From contig JAITCH010000009.1 of NCBI GenBank assembly GCA_031283185.1, positions 65,190-129,189 on the forward strand: a stretch of 64,000 nucleotides of DNA. Direction: 5' to 3'. The DNA is from Rickettsiales bacterium (GTDB lineage Bacteria > Pseudomonadota > Alphaproteobacteria > Rs-D84). Both the position numbers and the translations under genes were made by a program. Under the pieces are notes generated by a model. That model ran no database searches, was not told where the DNA came from, and worked only from the letters and a program-made list of their open reading frames with translations. Position 1 is the first letter of the stretch, and the number at the start of each line of letters is the position of its first letter. Below, piece by piece: positions 30,876 to 40,108 of this stretch.

Positions 30876-32504
30876 ATGGGCAAACAAAAGTATATATTTA
30901 TAACTGGCGGCGTTATGTCCAGCCTTGGCAAGGGGATTGTTGCTGCGACCGTTGCTGCGCTTCTAAAAGCCCGCGGTTTTAATGTGCGGAATCGCAAGCT
31001 TGATCCATATTTCAATGTTGATCCTGGCACGCTCAGCCCGTTTCAGCACGGCGAAGTTTTTGTAACCGACGATGGCGCGGAAACCGATTTGGACTTGGGA
31101 CATTACGAACGCTTTGCTGATACTACGGCAAAGCGCAAGGACTCGGTTTCATCCGGCCGCATATACTGGAATGTGCTGACGCGCGAACGCCAAGGGGGAT
31201 ACGGCGGACGAAATATCCAACTTATTCCAGAGGTTACGGACGAAGTCAAAAAATTTCTTGGCGGCGATTTATCGGCAGAGGATTTTGTAATATACGAGGT
31301 CGGCGGAACGATTGGCGAGGACGAGGGATTTGTGTTTGTCGAAGGCGTGCGCCAGTTCATTAATAATGTCGGCCGCGAAAACGCGATTTTGATACACCTT
31401 TCGTATGCCCCGTTTTACCGCCCGAGCGAAGAGGTCAAAACCAAACCGACTCAGCAATCCGTCCGAATGCTGATGGAAAAAGGACTGATTCCACACATTA
31501 TAATTGTCCGTTCGGAAAATCGCATAGCGGCGCAGGAAAAGAAGAAAATTTCAATGTTCTGTAATGTCAGTATTGACGATGTGGTGTCCGCGCCGGATGT
31601 GAAAAACATATATGAAATTCCATTAATTTATCACGATGAAAAATTGGACGATCGGATTTTGGCGCATTTTAATATGGATGCGAAAGAGCCGGATTTAACA
31701 GCCTGGCGCGACATTAATGCCGCCATAGACTCTGCGAAACGCGAAGTCATCGTTGGCGTGGTTGCAAAGTATTGCGGCTTTTCGGACGCGTATAAATCCG
31801 TGTGCGAGGCAATTGCTCACGCAGGAATTGCTAATAAGGTAAAGACGAAAATCAAATGGATTAATGCCGAAGAATTAGAGGGCAAAACGGATGCCGAAAT
31901 CGCAACGGCATTGACTGGGATAGACGCGATGATTGTGCCCGGCGGATTTGGTGTCCGCGGGGTAGAGGGGAAAATTGCGGCGGCGGGATACGCGCGGAAA
32001 AATAATGTTCCATACCTTGGGATATGTCTTGGAATGCAGGTGGCTGTTATAGAAATCGCGCGGAATCTGCTTGGGATTGCTAATGCGAACAGCACAGAGT
32101 TTGCAGAGGATTGCACACCAATCGTTGCCTTTATTAACGAATGGAAGCGCGAGGATGGCGGAACAGAAAAGCGGACCAAGGAAGACGATATTGGCGGGAC
32201 GCTGAGGCTTGGCGCATTCCGCACCATATTGGCGAAAGATTCCGTAGCATCAAAAATTTATGGCGGCGCGACAGAGATTTCGGAACGCCATCGCCACAGA
32301 TACGAAATCGACATATCTTATGAAAAGGCACTCTCCGACCACGGGGTTATTATCAGCGGCAAGTCGCCGGATGGGGCGTTGCCGGAAATTTTAGAAATTC
32401 CGAAACACAAGTTTTTTGTAGCGGGTCAATTTCATCCAGAGTTCAAGAGCCGTCCATTTCGTTCTGCTCCACTCTTTGACGCCCTCATAAAGTCCGCTCT
32501 ATAA
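30876..32504 (+). CDS. pyrG: CTP synthase
   Basis: KYIFITGGVMSSLGKGI; GICLGMQ; FHPEFKSRP. Confidence 0.98.
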   Translation: MGKQKYIFITGGVMSSLGKGIVAATVAALLKARGFNVRNRKLDPYFNVDPGTLSPFQHGEVFVTDDGAETDLDLGHYERFADTTAKRKDSVSSGRIYWNVLTRERQGGYGGRNIQLIPEVTDEVKKFLGGDLSAEDFVIYEVGGTIGEDEGFVFVEGVRQFINNVGRENAILIHLSYAPFYRPSEEVKTKPTQQSVRMLMEKGLIPHIIIVRSENRIAAQEKKKISMFCNVSIDDVVSAPDVKNIYEIPLIYHDEKLDDRILAHFNMDAKEPDLTAWRDINAAIDSAKREVIVGVVAKYCGFSDAYKSVCEAIAHAGIANKVKTKIKWINAEELEGKTDAEIATALTGIDAMIVPGGFGVRGVEGKIAAAGYARKNNVPYLGICLGMQVAVIEIARNLLGIANANSTEFAEDCTPIVAFINEWKREDGGTEKRTKEDDIGGTLRLGAFRTILAKDSVASKIYGGATEISERHRHRYEIDISYEKALSDHGVIISGKSPDGALPEILEIPKHKFFVAGQFHPEFKSRPFRSAPLFDALIKSAL

Positions 32505-32677
32505 AGTCCCCTTCGCTGGCGAAGGGGTGTCGCGCCGTAGCGAAGCGTAGGCGGACGGGGTAGTGGTAATAAGTCATCCCGGGGCTTGACCCCGGGATCT
32601 CGCATTATATTTTCCTGCCCCCTCCAAGGTGGATGGGTGTCGCGCCGTAGCGAAGCGTAGGCGGACGGGGTGGTTGA
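32502..32677. repeat. type A, C and B hairpin repeats
   Basis: Between pyrG and recF; first element starts at the pyrG stop codon. Confidence 0.9.
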
Positions 32678-32709
32678 CCTTTACCCATAACAAATTGTAT
32701 AGTGTTCCT

Positions 32710-33795
32710 ATGATCACGACCCTAACCCTTACGAATTTCCGCAATCACAAATCCGCGCGCATCAGCACCGGCGATGCCCGTCATATTATCGTCCACGGCG
32801 CGAACGGCGCGGGCAAAACAAATATACTCGAAGCCATCTCGTTTTTCGCGCCCGGCACTGGACTGCGTTCTGCCGAACCTGCGGACATTCCTGGCTTTGG
32901 CACAGCGGACGGCTTTGGCGTTCACGCGGAATTGGCATCGGGCGACACGATTGCGACGGCGTCCGGCCGCGGCGTGAAGATCAATGGCGAAGCCTCCGAT
33001 TTTGCCGCGCTGTCCCGCATTATAAAGCCGATATGGCTGACCCCGCGCGAGGATGGGTTATTTTACGGCGCGGCATCTGACCGCCGCATATTTTTCGATC
33101 ATCTGATTGGGACATTTTCGCCTGGGCACATTACGCATCTCGCGCAGTATACCAAGTTAATGGCGGAAAGGGGCGCGGCGTTAAGGGTGGGCGCAGACGA
33201 TAATTGGCTGGGCGCGATAGAGGAAAATTTGGCGGGCGCGGCGGCTGCGATTGCGGCCGAGCGGGTAAAATACGCGGCGGAATTGAATCACTTTTTTGGC
33301 GAAGAAAACGAATTTGGGGCAAACGCGCTGACGCTTTCGGGCTGGTTGGAAGACCGGTTTGTTGCGGGCGCATCGACGGGCGAGATAGAAACCGAGTGGC
33401 GAAAATATCTGGCGGACAATCGCGTGCTTGTGTCGGGAAGGCAGATTTTTGACGGCACGCATCGGACGGATTTTTTGGTGTTGAATATTGGATTGAACCG
33501 CCCGGCGCATTTGTGTTCGACGGGTCAGCAAAAGATGATTTTATTGTCGCTGGCGTTGTCGCATTCGCGGCTGGTCCGCGCGCTGACAGGGGTCGCGCCG
33601 ATTATATTGCTGGACGAAGTGGGTGCACATTTGGACACGGATGCGCTCGCACGATTTTTAAGCGCACTTGAAAAATTGGGGGTATCGGTTTGGATGACCG
33701 GGGTGTCTGACGAAGCATTTTTCGCCCTCCCCTCTACATTTTTTATAAAAGTCCCCTTCGCTGGCGAAGGGGTGCCGCCGCAGGCGGCGGGGTAG
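32710..33795 (+). CDS. recF: DNA replication and repair protein RecF
   Basis: LTNFRNHKSARI; HGANGAGKTNILEAISFF; LLDEVGAHLD; C-terminus and stop formed by a type A repeat. Confidence 0.93.
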   Translation: MITTLTLTNFRNHKSARISTGDARHIIVHGANGAGKTNILEAISFFAPGTGLRSAEPADIPGFGTADGFGVHAELASGDTIATASGRGVKINGEASDFAALSRIIKPIWLTPREDGLFYGAASDRRIFFDHLIGTFSPGHITHLAQYTKLMAERGAALRVGADDNWLGAIEENLAGAAAAIAAERVKYAAELNHFFGEENEFGANALTLSGWLEDRFVAGASTGEIETEWRKYLADNRVLVSGRQIFDGTHRTDFLVLNIGLNRPAHLCSTGQQKMILLSLALSHSRLVRALTGVAPIILLDEVGAHLDTDALARFLSALEKLGVSVWMTGVSDEAFFALPSTFFIKVPFAGEGVPPQAAG

Positions 33796-33802
33796 TGGTA
33801 AA
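33746..33802. repeat. type A hairpin repeat overlapping recF 3' end
   Basis: AAAGTCCCCTTCGCTGGCGAAGGGGTGCCGCCGCAGGCGGCGGGGTAGTGGTAA; supplies residues KVPFAGEGVPPQAAG and the TAG stop. Confidence 0.92.
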
Positions 33803-33815
33803 AAAGGAACACAAA

Positions 33816-34298
33816 ATGAAAAGAATCATTGGAATTGATCCGGGTCTGGTGCATACGGGCTGGGGGATCATAGAGGCTGAGGGGAACGCTCGCCGTTATG
33901 TGGCGTCTGGCGCAATACATCCGAATACCAAGGATCCATTGCCGGAACGACTGCTGACGATTTTTGATGAATTGCAGAAAATCGCAAAGGATTTTGCTCC
34001 GACCGAGGCTGCGATAGAGTGGACATTTGTGAACAAGAATCCGACCTCGACATTACTGCTTGGGCACGGCCGTGCGGCGGCGATTACTTCGCTGGCCAAG
34101 GCTGGGCTTAGTGTGGCGGAGTATGAACCGACGATTATCAAGAAAGCGATAGTGGGTAGCGGCTCTGCGGACAAGGATCAGATAATTCGGATGCTGACGA
34201 TTTTATTACCTGCTGCGAAACCGAAAACTGCGGACGAAGCGGACGCTCTTGCGGTTGCATTGACACACGCAAATACCTCTGCTATATTAAAGCGATAG
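33816..34298 (+). CDS. ruvC: Holliday junction resolvase RuvC
   Basis: RIIGIDPGLVHTGWGIIE; AIEWTFVNKNPTSTLLLGHGRAA. Confidence 0.95.
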   Translation: MKRIIGIDPGLVHTGWGIIEAEGNARRYVASGAIHPNTKDPLPERLLTIFDELQKIAKDFAPTEAAIEWTFVNKNPTSTLLLGHGRAAAITSLAKAGLSVAEYEPTIIKKAIVGSGSADKDQIIRMLTILLPAAKPKTADEADALAVALTHANTSAILKR

Positions 34299-34323
34299 AA
34301 AAACAATTCTCCTTTCGGGCTGT

Positions 34324-34433
34324 AAAGTCCCCTTCGCTGGCGAAGGGGTGGACGGCGCAGCCGGACGGGGTAGTGGTAATAAAAATTCCCCGCCAATGGT
34401 GGCGGGGTGGACGCGAAGCGGACGGGGTGGTTA
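34324..34433. repeat. type A + type B hairpin repeats abutting lspA start
   Basis: CCCCTTCGCTGGCGAAGGGG..GGGGTAGTGG and CCCCGCCAATGGTGGCGGGG..GGGGTGGTTAG. Confidence 0.9.
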
Positions 34434-34438
34434 GAAAA

Positions 34439-34951
34439 ATGCTATACAAACTACTTGGAATCTTAGGAATCATCATCGCCGACCAGGCGATAAAGACATA
34501 CCTTATATGGCTGCTTGCGCGGGATGTTGTGCTTGTTGCTCCGGGGTTAGAGTTAATTCCACAGCCAGTGTTGTTTGCGCGCGCGAATGAATTTTTCAAT
34601 TTGATATTCACATGGAATCCGGGGACAAGTTTTTCCATGTTGACCTCGGTTGGCGAAACTGCGCCGTGGGCGATTGCTGTGTTGACTGCTGCGATAATTG
34701 GCTTTTTGACTCACCGGCTTTTTGTTGGAAGGGTGGGGCGCATAGAGGACACTGCGCTTGTGCTGATAATTGGTGGCGCGCTTGGAAATTTGATCGACAG
34801 GATTCGGTTTGGCGCGGTGGTAGATTTCTTAGATTTTCATTGGGGGGTATGGCATTGGCCAGCGTTTAATTTTGCGGACATATTTATATGTCTTGGGATT
34901 GCGGTGTATTTTTATGGTTTGATCAAAAGGGATTGGTATGGGAAAAAATAG
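34439..34951 (+). CDS. lspA: lipoprotein signal peptidase
   Basis: IIIADQAIKTYLI; GGALGNLIDRIRFGAVVDFLDFH; FNFADIFICLG. Confidence 0.95.
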   Translation: MLYKLLGILGIIIADQAIKTYLIWLLARDVVLVAPGLELIPQPVLFARANEFFNLIFTWNPGTSFSMLTSVGETAPWAIAVLTAAIIGFLTHRLFVGRVGRIEDTALVLIIGGALGNLIDRIRFGAVVDFLDFHWGVWHWPAFNFADIFICLGIAVYFYGLIKRDWYGKK

Positions 34952-36338
34952 CGGATTAAAATTTTCTACGATAGTTTTAATTGGATGTGTGTTTGTAGTA
35001 TTGAATTGGCTGGTGTTGAAATTTTTCGCGCCCACGCCGGTGGTGGTGCAGACAGAACAAGAAATCACACAGACGATAAAGCCATCTGCGCCTGTGGTTG
35101 TCCGTGGGGAAGGCTATGAATTTACGCGGCGCGGCAACCGCATATCAAATATCAAGTTGGAAAAATATCTGGATGGCGGTGCGCCGGTAGAGTTGCTGGG
35201 CGGAGAGAACGAGTTCATAGAGTTCGGTGTTGTTGGGGCGGATTCCGCGATAACGATTGAGCCAGGCGAAAATTATATTACACGGATTAAGGTAAGCGGA
35301 ACTGGCACGCCGTATGCCAGAATTGTGCGTGGCGGCAATGGTGATAATACGATGCTTGCTGCGGCGGGCGGGGTTGTGAATGCTGGGGGACAGATCAAGC
35401 GCGAAAGTTGGTCTGGTATTGATGCCAAGGGCACGGCTTATGATTCCAGCGCATTTGTTGGATTTGAAGATCAGTATTGGGAGGTTGTAGTTGCGCCATC
35501 TGCGCCGGGTGTTGCGCGAATTAAAGAGGTCGGCAAAGATAAATTTCAGGCGGACATAACTGGATCGGCGGATTATAAAATTTACGCGGGCGCGAAAAAG
35601 CAAGATACATTAAATGCCGCGGCTGCGGAAATATCCGGGATAAACAGGACTATGGATTACGGATGGTTTTCATTTTTATCGCGGCCATTTTTGTGGTTGC
35701 TGACGGAGTTGCATAAGTTATTTGGGAATTATGGATTGGCGATAATTTTTCTGACATTGATACTTCGCGTGCTGATGATTCCGCTGACCAAGAAGTCGTA
35801 TAAGTCGATGGCAGCGATGCAAAAGATGCAGCCGGAGATGCAGCGGATTCAGAAACTTTATGCGGATGACAAGGCGAGGTTGCAGAAAGAGATGATGGCA
35901 CTTTATGCCAAGTCCAAGGCGAATCCGATGTCAGGGTGCTTGCCGATGTTGTTGCAAATACCGATATTTTTTGCACTTTATAAAGCACTTATCATTGCGG
36001 TTGATATGAGGAATTCGGATTTTCTGTGGATTCCTGATTTGGCAAGTGCGGATCCGACGAGCATATTTAATTTATTTGGGTTATTGCCGTTTTCGCCACC
36101 GACTTGGCTGCCGGTTATTGGAATTTTGCCAGTGCTGATGGGGTTATCAATGTGGGTTCAGCAGAAATTATCTGCGACTGCGAGCGCGAGTTCGGCTGTG
36201 CCGGGAATGCAAATTATGAAGTGGTTGCCGTGGATATTTGTTATAATGTTTGCAGGTTTGCCCGCTGGCTTGGTGCTTTATTGGACTATCTCAAACCTGT
36301 TCGGTTTGGCTCAACAGCAATACATTTCCCGCACATAA
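34938..36338 (+). CDS. yidC: membrane protein insertase YidC
   Basis: LHKLFGNYGLAIIFLTLILRVLMIPLTKKSYKSMAAMQKMQPEM. Confidence 0.96.
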   Translation: MGKNSGLKFSTIVLIGCVFVVLNWLVLKFFAPTPVVVQTEQEITQTIKPSAPVVVRGEGYEFTRRGNRISNIKLEKYLDGGAPVELLGGENEFIEFGVVGADSAITIEPGENYITRIKVSGTGTPYARIVRGGNGDNTMLAAAGGVVNAGGQIKRESWSGIDAKGTAYDSSAFVGFEDQYWEVVVAPSAPGVARIKEVGKDKFQADITGSADYKIYAGAKKQDTLNAAAAEISGINRTMDYGWFSFLSRPFLWLLTELHKLFGNYGLAIIFLTLILRVLMIPLTKKSYKSMAAMQKMQPEMQRIQKLYADDKARLQKEMMALYAKSKANPMSGCLPMLLQIPIFFALYKALIIAVDMRNSDFLWIPDLASADPTSIFNLFGLLPFSPPTWLPVIGILPVLMGLSMWVQQKLSATASASSAVPGMQIMKWLPWIFVIMFAGLPAGLVLYWTISNLFGLAQQQYISRT

Positions 36339-36339
36339 T

Positions 36340-36915
36340 GAAGCGGGCGCAGCCCGCCAAAATAATAATGTCATCCCGGGGCGACCCGTTGGGTCCCACC
36401 CGGCGAGCGAAGCGTAGCCAGTGGGAACGGGAGACCCCGGGATCTCGCCAAATAAATTCCCCTCCAAGGTGGAGGGGTGCCGGCTTTGCCGGCTGGGTGG
36501 TTGGTGCTTGTTAATCGCACAAAATTCCCCTTCGCACTTTTTTGTCAGCCCCGCCCACCCACCCGTCATCCCCGCGAAGGCGGGGCTAGGGCTTAAAACC
36601 GCGGGCGCAGCCCGCCAAAATAATAAGTCATTGCCCGACTTGATCGGGCAATCCCGGCCAAATAAAATTCCCCTCTCATGTGGAGGGGTGTCGCGCCGCA
36701 GCGAAGCGTAGGCGGACGGGGTGGTTGGTGCTTGTTAATCGCACAAATTCCCCTTCGCTGGCGAAGGGGTGCCGTGGCAACGCCACGGCGGGGTAGTGGT
36801 AATAAAACCAAAACGGCACTTTCAGTGCCGTCATCCCGGCGCAGGCCGGGATATTTGTAAAAAAATTCCCCTCCAAGGTGGAGGGGTGCCCGCAGGGCGG
36901 GGTGGTTGGTGCTTA
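36340..36915. repeat. large intergenic hairpin-repeat mosaic
   Basis: ~575 bp of successive/nested C, B, A and F (gcgggcgcagcccgcc) elements. Confidence 0.9.
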
Positions 36916-36936
36916 CCAACACTCCACCCTAATTCC

Positions 36937-37027
36937 TGGCGGATGGGGGGGGATTCGAACCCCCGATAGACTTGCGCCTATGCCTGATTTCGAGTCAGGT
37001 ACAATCAACCAGCTCTGCCACCCATCC
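36937..37027 (-). tRNA. tRNA-Ser (CGA)
   Basis: Reverse strand GGATGGG acceptor, loop CTCGAAA, long variable arm, CCA encoded. Confidence 0.95.
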
Positions 37028-37140
37028 GTGTGCCAGCAACCCTAACACGCCCCTGCTGAAAAGTCAATGGCTTCCGGCGCAATTCCCACTTTTTTCCCTC
37101 CCTAAAATATGATATAATGAAGTAAGTCTATGGAGGGGAT

Positions 37141-38631
37141 TTGAAGAAAATCTCATTGATTTTAGTCGGGATTTTAATGCCCGTTATGTCGGCTCATTCG
37201 CGTGAGGGCACGCCGCTTTATTATCAAAATTATGCCCCTCAGCAGAATTTCAATGTATATCAGAACCCGCGGAATCCGTATGCTCAGCCGGTTATGGTGG
37301 GCAATCAACCCAGTCGTGCGATTGTGGGTCAAAGTTCATCTTCACAGGTTATTGCGATCCCGCGCGACCGGACAAAGGATTGGCAGCAGTATATGACGCC
37401 GAACGGGGTGGCGTTGCAAAAGCCCACGGATTGGGAGGCTTACGCATTTACCGGCCGCCGCTTTTCCAACTTCCAGTTTGAAACGGGAGTGCAGTCAATT
37501 TTGAAGTGGGATGATATGGTGTGGAACGAATTGGGCGCAGGGTTGAAACGCGACTTCAAGATGCAGGATTACGATTTGTTTGCATTCGGCGAATATACGC
37601 AGGGGACATTTGTGTCGGCGGGCGGACATTCATACGATTACGATATGAAGCCTTACGACAATGCATATCCTGATGTTGGATTGTTTTATGTTTCAATGGG
37701 CGGTAGCGGCGGCGATACCAGTCGCATTCGGTTTGGACTTGGGGCAAAGAATGTGTTTGATGTGCAGGGCTGGAAGTTGTCGCCGGTTGTCGGCTATGAA
37801 ATTTTCAGACACAATTTAACAATGAAGGATCATGAATATCCGAATCCGGCGGTATATATTCCGATGTTGAATGAATATGGCGATTATATAATTGGTGATG
37901 TTAATGGCAATTATTATAGTTTGCCTGCTGGGAACGCGATACCAGACGGATATTATCAGGTATGTTTAGGGCCGGAAGACTTGGCGATTGCGGCCAGCCA
38001 AGCGAACGGCGCGCCACAGATAGACGCGAACGGCAATTTAATAATGATTGGCTATGATCCGTTGATAATGGGATATTTGCCGTGGGGTGTTGGTCCGGGC
38101 GAGTGTGTGATTATTGGTGGGGACGGAATGGTTGTGGTGTGGGGCACGACACATATTTATAATACTACTTGGACAAGTATTTATGTTGGATTGGAATTAG
38201 AAAAGCAAATGACTTATCAGGACAAGTTGCGGTTCTATGCACAGATAGCGATGCCGAATTATTCTTCGGACGGAATCTGGCCAAATCGCACCGACTGGCA
38301 GCAGAATCCCAGTTTCATAGATGCGGGTAATACTGATTCCACGGCCTACCGCCTTGAAATGGAATATACTTGGTTGCTGAACGAAAATTTGCATTTGAAC
38401 ATCAAGGCTGATACCGAATATTATTATGTCGGTGCGATACCCGGGACATTATTTGTGAACAAGTATTCGACTTATATTATTGATGATTATGGGCAATATG
38501 TTGTAGATCCTAATACGGGCTATCCTGTGTTAGAAACCGTTGCGGCGCATTCGGAACACATTCCTGATTCACTTCGTTATGCTCGCTGGCAATCTTTCGG
38601 CCTAAACATCGGCCTTAAATATACCTTCTAA
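37141..38631 (+). CDS. outer membrane beta-barrel protein (TTG start)
   Basis: Signal peptide, repeated amphipathic strands, C-terminal GLKYTF. Confidence 0.7.
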   Translation: MKKISLILVGILMPVMSAHSREGTPLYYQNYAPQQNFNVYQNPRNPYAQPVMVGNQPSRAIVGQSSSSQVIAIPRDRTKDWQQYMTPNGVALQKPTDWEAYAFTGRRFSNFQFETGVQSILKWDDMVWNELGAGLKRDFKMQDYDLFAFGEYTQGTFVSAGGHSYDYDMKPYDNAYPDVGLFYVSMGGSGGDTSRIRFGLGAKNVFDVQGWKLSPVVGYEIFRHNLTMKDHEYPNPAVYIPMLNEYGDYIIGDVNGNYYSLPAGNAIPDGYYQVCLGPEDLAIAASQANGAPQIDANGNLIMIGYDPLIMGYLPWGVGPGECVIIGGDGMVVVWGTTHIYNTTWTSIYVGLELEKQMTYQDKLRFYAQIAMPNYSSDGIWPNRTDWQQNPSFIDAGNTDSTAYRLEMEYTWLLNENLHLNIKADTEYYYVGAIPGTLFVNKYSTYIIDDYGQYVVDPNTGYPVLETVAAHSEHIPDSLRYARWQSFGLNIGLKYTF

Positions 38632-38635
38632 TTAT

Positions 38636-38892
38636 AATTCCCCGCCCTTTCTTTTGTCATATAGCGGGGTGGGGTCTCCTGACCCCACCCCGAACATTTT
38701 ATCACTTTATTATAACCGCACCCACCTCCCCTACTCGTCATCCCGGCGCAGGCCGGGATATTTGTAATAAGTCATTGCCCGACTTGATCGGGCAATCTCG
38801 GCTAAATAATCCCTACCCCCTTGAGGGGTGGGGGTTAAAAAATTCCCCGCCAATGGTGGCGGGGTGGACGCGAAGCGGACGGGGTGGTTAGA
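38636..38892. repeat. intergenic hairpin-repeat mosaic (D, C, C, E, B)
   Basis: gcggggtggggtctcctgaccccaccccgaacattttatcac etc. Confidence 0.88.
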
Positions 38893-38897
38893 CCAAT

Positions 38898-39776
38898 CTA
38901 CCCTATCTTCATTCTCAACTCTCTATATTTCTCACTCACAATCCCTTGTAATTTCTCCGCCAATTCTTTTCGGTCGCGCACCCCCGACAAATCCACAACG
39001 GGCAGGAAGTGATTTTCAACGATGCACCCGCCCTGCGCCATCATATATAAAGCCGCCGAAACTATATTGCGGGGCTTTGCCGCCTTGGCACCCTGCGTAA
39101 TTTTATCATTGTCGAAATAAGCCCAATTCTGCGCCAAATCGTCATCACTGATCAGCTGTCCATTTTTATATTTCCATATCTGGACATAAGGTTGTATAGA
39201 AACAATGAATTCCCCTCCAAGTTGGAGGGGTGCGCCCGAAGGGCGCGGGGTGGTTGGTGCTTCCACGAACTCTCCCCCTAATTGCCCCTCCATAAAATTA
39301 AAAAGCGAAGACTTAAATTCTTTTACATACGCGCCGTTTGTGGTGGTTCCCTCGGGGAATAAAGCGACAGGATATTTCATAACGGCCATAGTTTCTGCGA
39401 CTTCTTTTATAGAATCACGAACCTTACTTGGGCGACGATCGACGAATACAACACCAAGCGCGCCGATGATCCAACCCAGCACCGGCCACGAGCGCAGTTC
39501 GGCTTTTCCAAAAAACGAAACTTTGATAACGCTGGGCAGCGCGAATAATTCCAACCACCCGATGTGATTTCCGACAATCATAAGTGGTCGGACGGCGGCG
39601 ACTTCACCGACCTTGACCGAACGGAAACCCATAATACGGAACGATGTTGCCATAAATAGTTGAAGGACATTCACGCGCGCGTTTCGCGGCAGCATACCTG
39701 ATATAACGAACATTGGGGCGAATACGACTGCCCAAGATAGGAATGCAATAAATTTACTAATCGCCACAATTTTCAT
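38898..39776 (-). CDS. 1-acyl-sn-glycerol-3-phosphate acyltransferase (PlsC/OlsA-like) with in-frame repeat
   Basis: VGNHIGWLELFALP; LFPEGTTTNG; insert GGEFVEAPTTPRPSGAPLQLGGEF from type B repeat. Confidence 0.85.
   Translation of the reverse strand: MKIVAISKFIAFLSWAVVFAPMFVISGMLPRNARVNVLQLFMATSFRIMGFRSVKVGEVAAVRPLMIVGNHIGWLELFALPSVIKVSFFGKAELRSWPVLGWIIGALGVVFVDRRPSKVRDSIKEVAETMAVMKYPVALFPEGTTTNGAYVKEFKSSLFNFMEGQLGGEFVEAPTTPRPSGAPLQLGGEFIVSIQPYVQIWKYKNGQLISDDDLAQNWAYFDNDKITQGAKAAKPRNIVSAALYMMAQGGCIVENHFLPVVDLSGVRDRKELAEKLQGIVSEKYRELRMKIG
39209..39264. repeat. type B hairpin repeat inside plsC/olsA-like CDS
   Basis: aattcccctccaagttggaggggtgcgcccgaagggcgcggggtggttggtgctt. Confidence 0.92.
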
Positions 39777-39814
39777 TTTTTCATCCTTATATTACCCTAC
39801 CTCCGTCTCGGGCT

Positions 39815-40102
39815 GTAAAGTCCCCTTCGCTGGCGAAGGGGTGTCGCGCCGTAGCGAAGCGTAGGCGGACGGGGTGGTGGTCAATAATTCCCCGCCAATG
39901 GTGGCGGGGTGTCGCGCCGTAGCAAAGCGTAGGCGGACGGGGTGGTTGGTGCTTGTTAGTCGCAGAATAGTCGCCTTCGCTGGCGAAGGGGTGTCGCGCC
40001 GTAGCGAAGCGTAGGCGGACGGGGTAGTGGTCAATAATTCCCCGCCAATGGTGGCGGGGTGTCGCGCCGTAGCAAAGCGTAGGCGGACGGGGTGGTTAGA
40101 CC
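39815..40102. repeat. tandem A-B-A-B repeat array
   Basis: Two successive ~140-150 bp A+B units with near-identical sequence. Confidence 0.92.
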
Positions 40103-40108
40103 ACTCCC

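Noticed and set aside
36593-36922. ORFs such as NHPVRLRFATARHPSTLEG / TTPSAYASLRRDTPSPAKGTF
   Set aside because: Translations of the hairpin repeats in intergenic regions; no independent coding support
39815-40102. CRISPR-like array
   Set aside because: Repeat units are hairpin A/B elements found dispersed genome-wide; no regular unique spacers and no cas genes in the window
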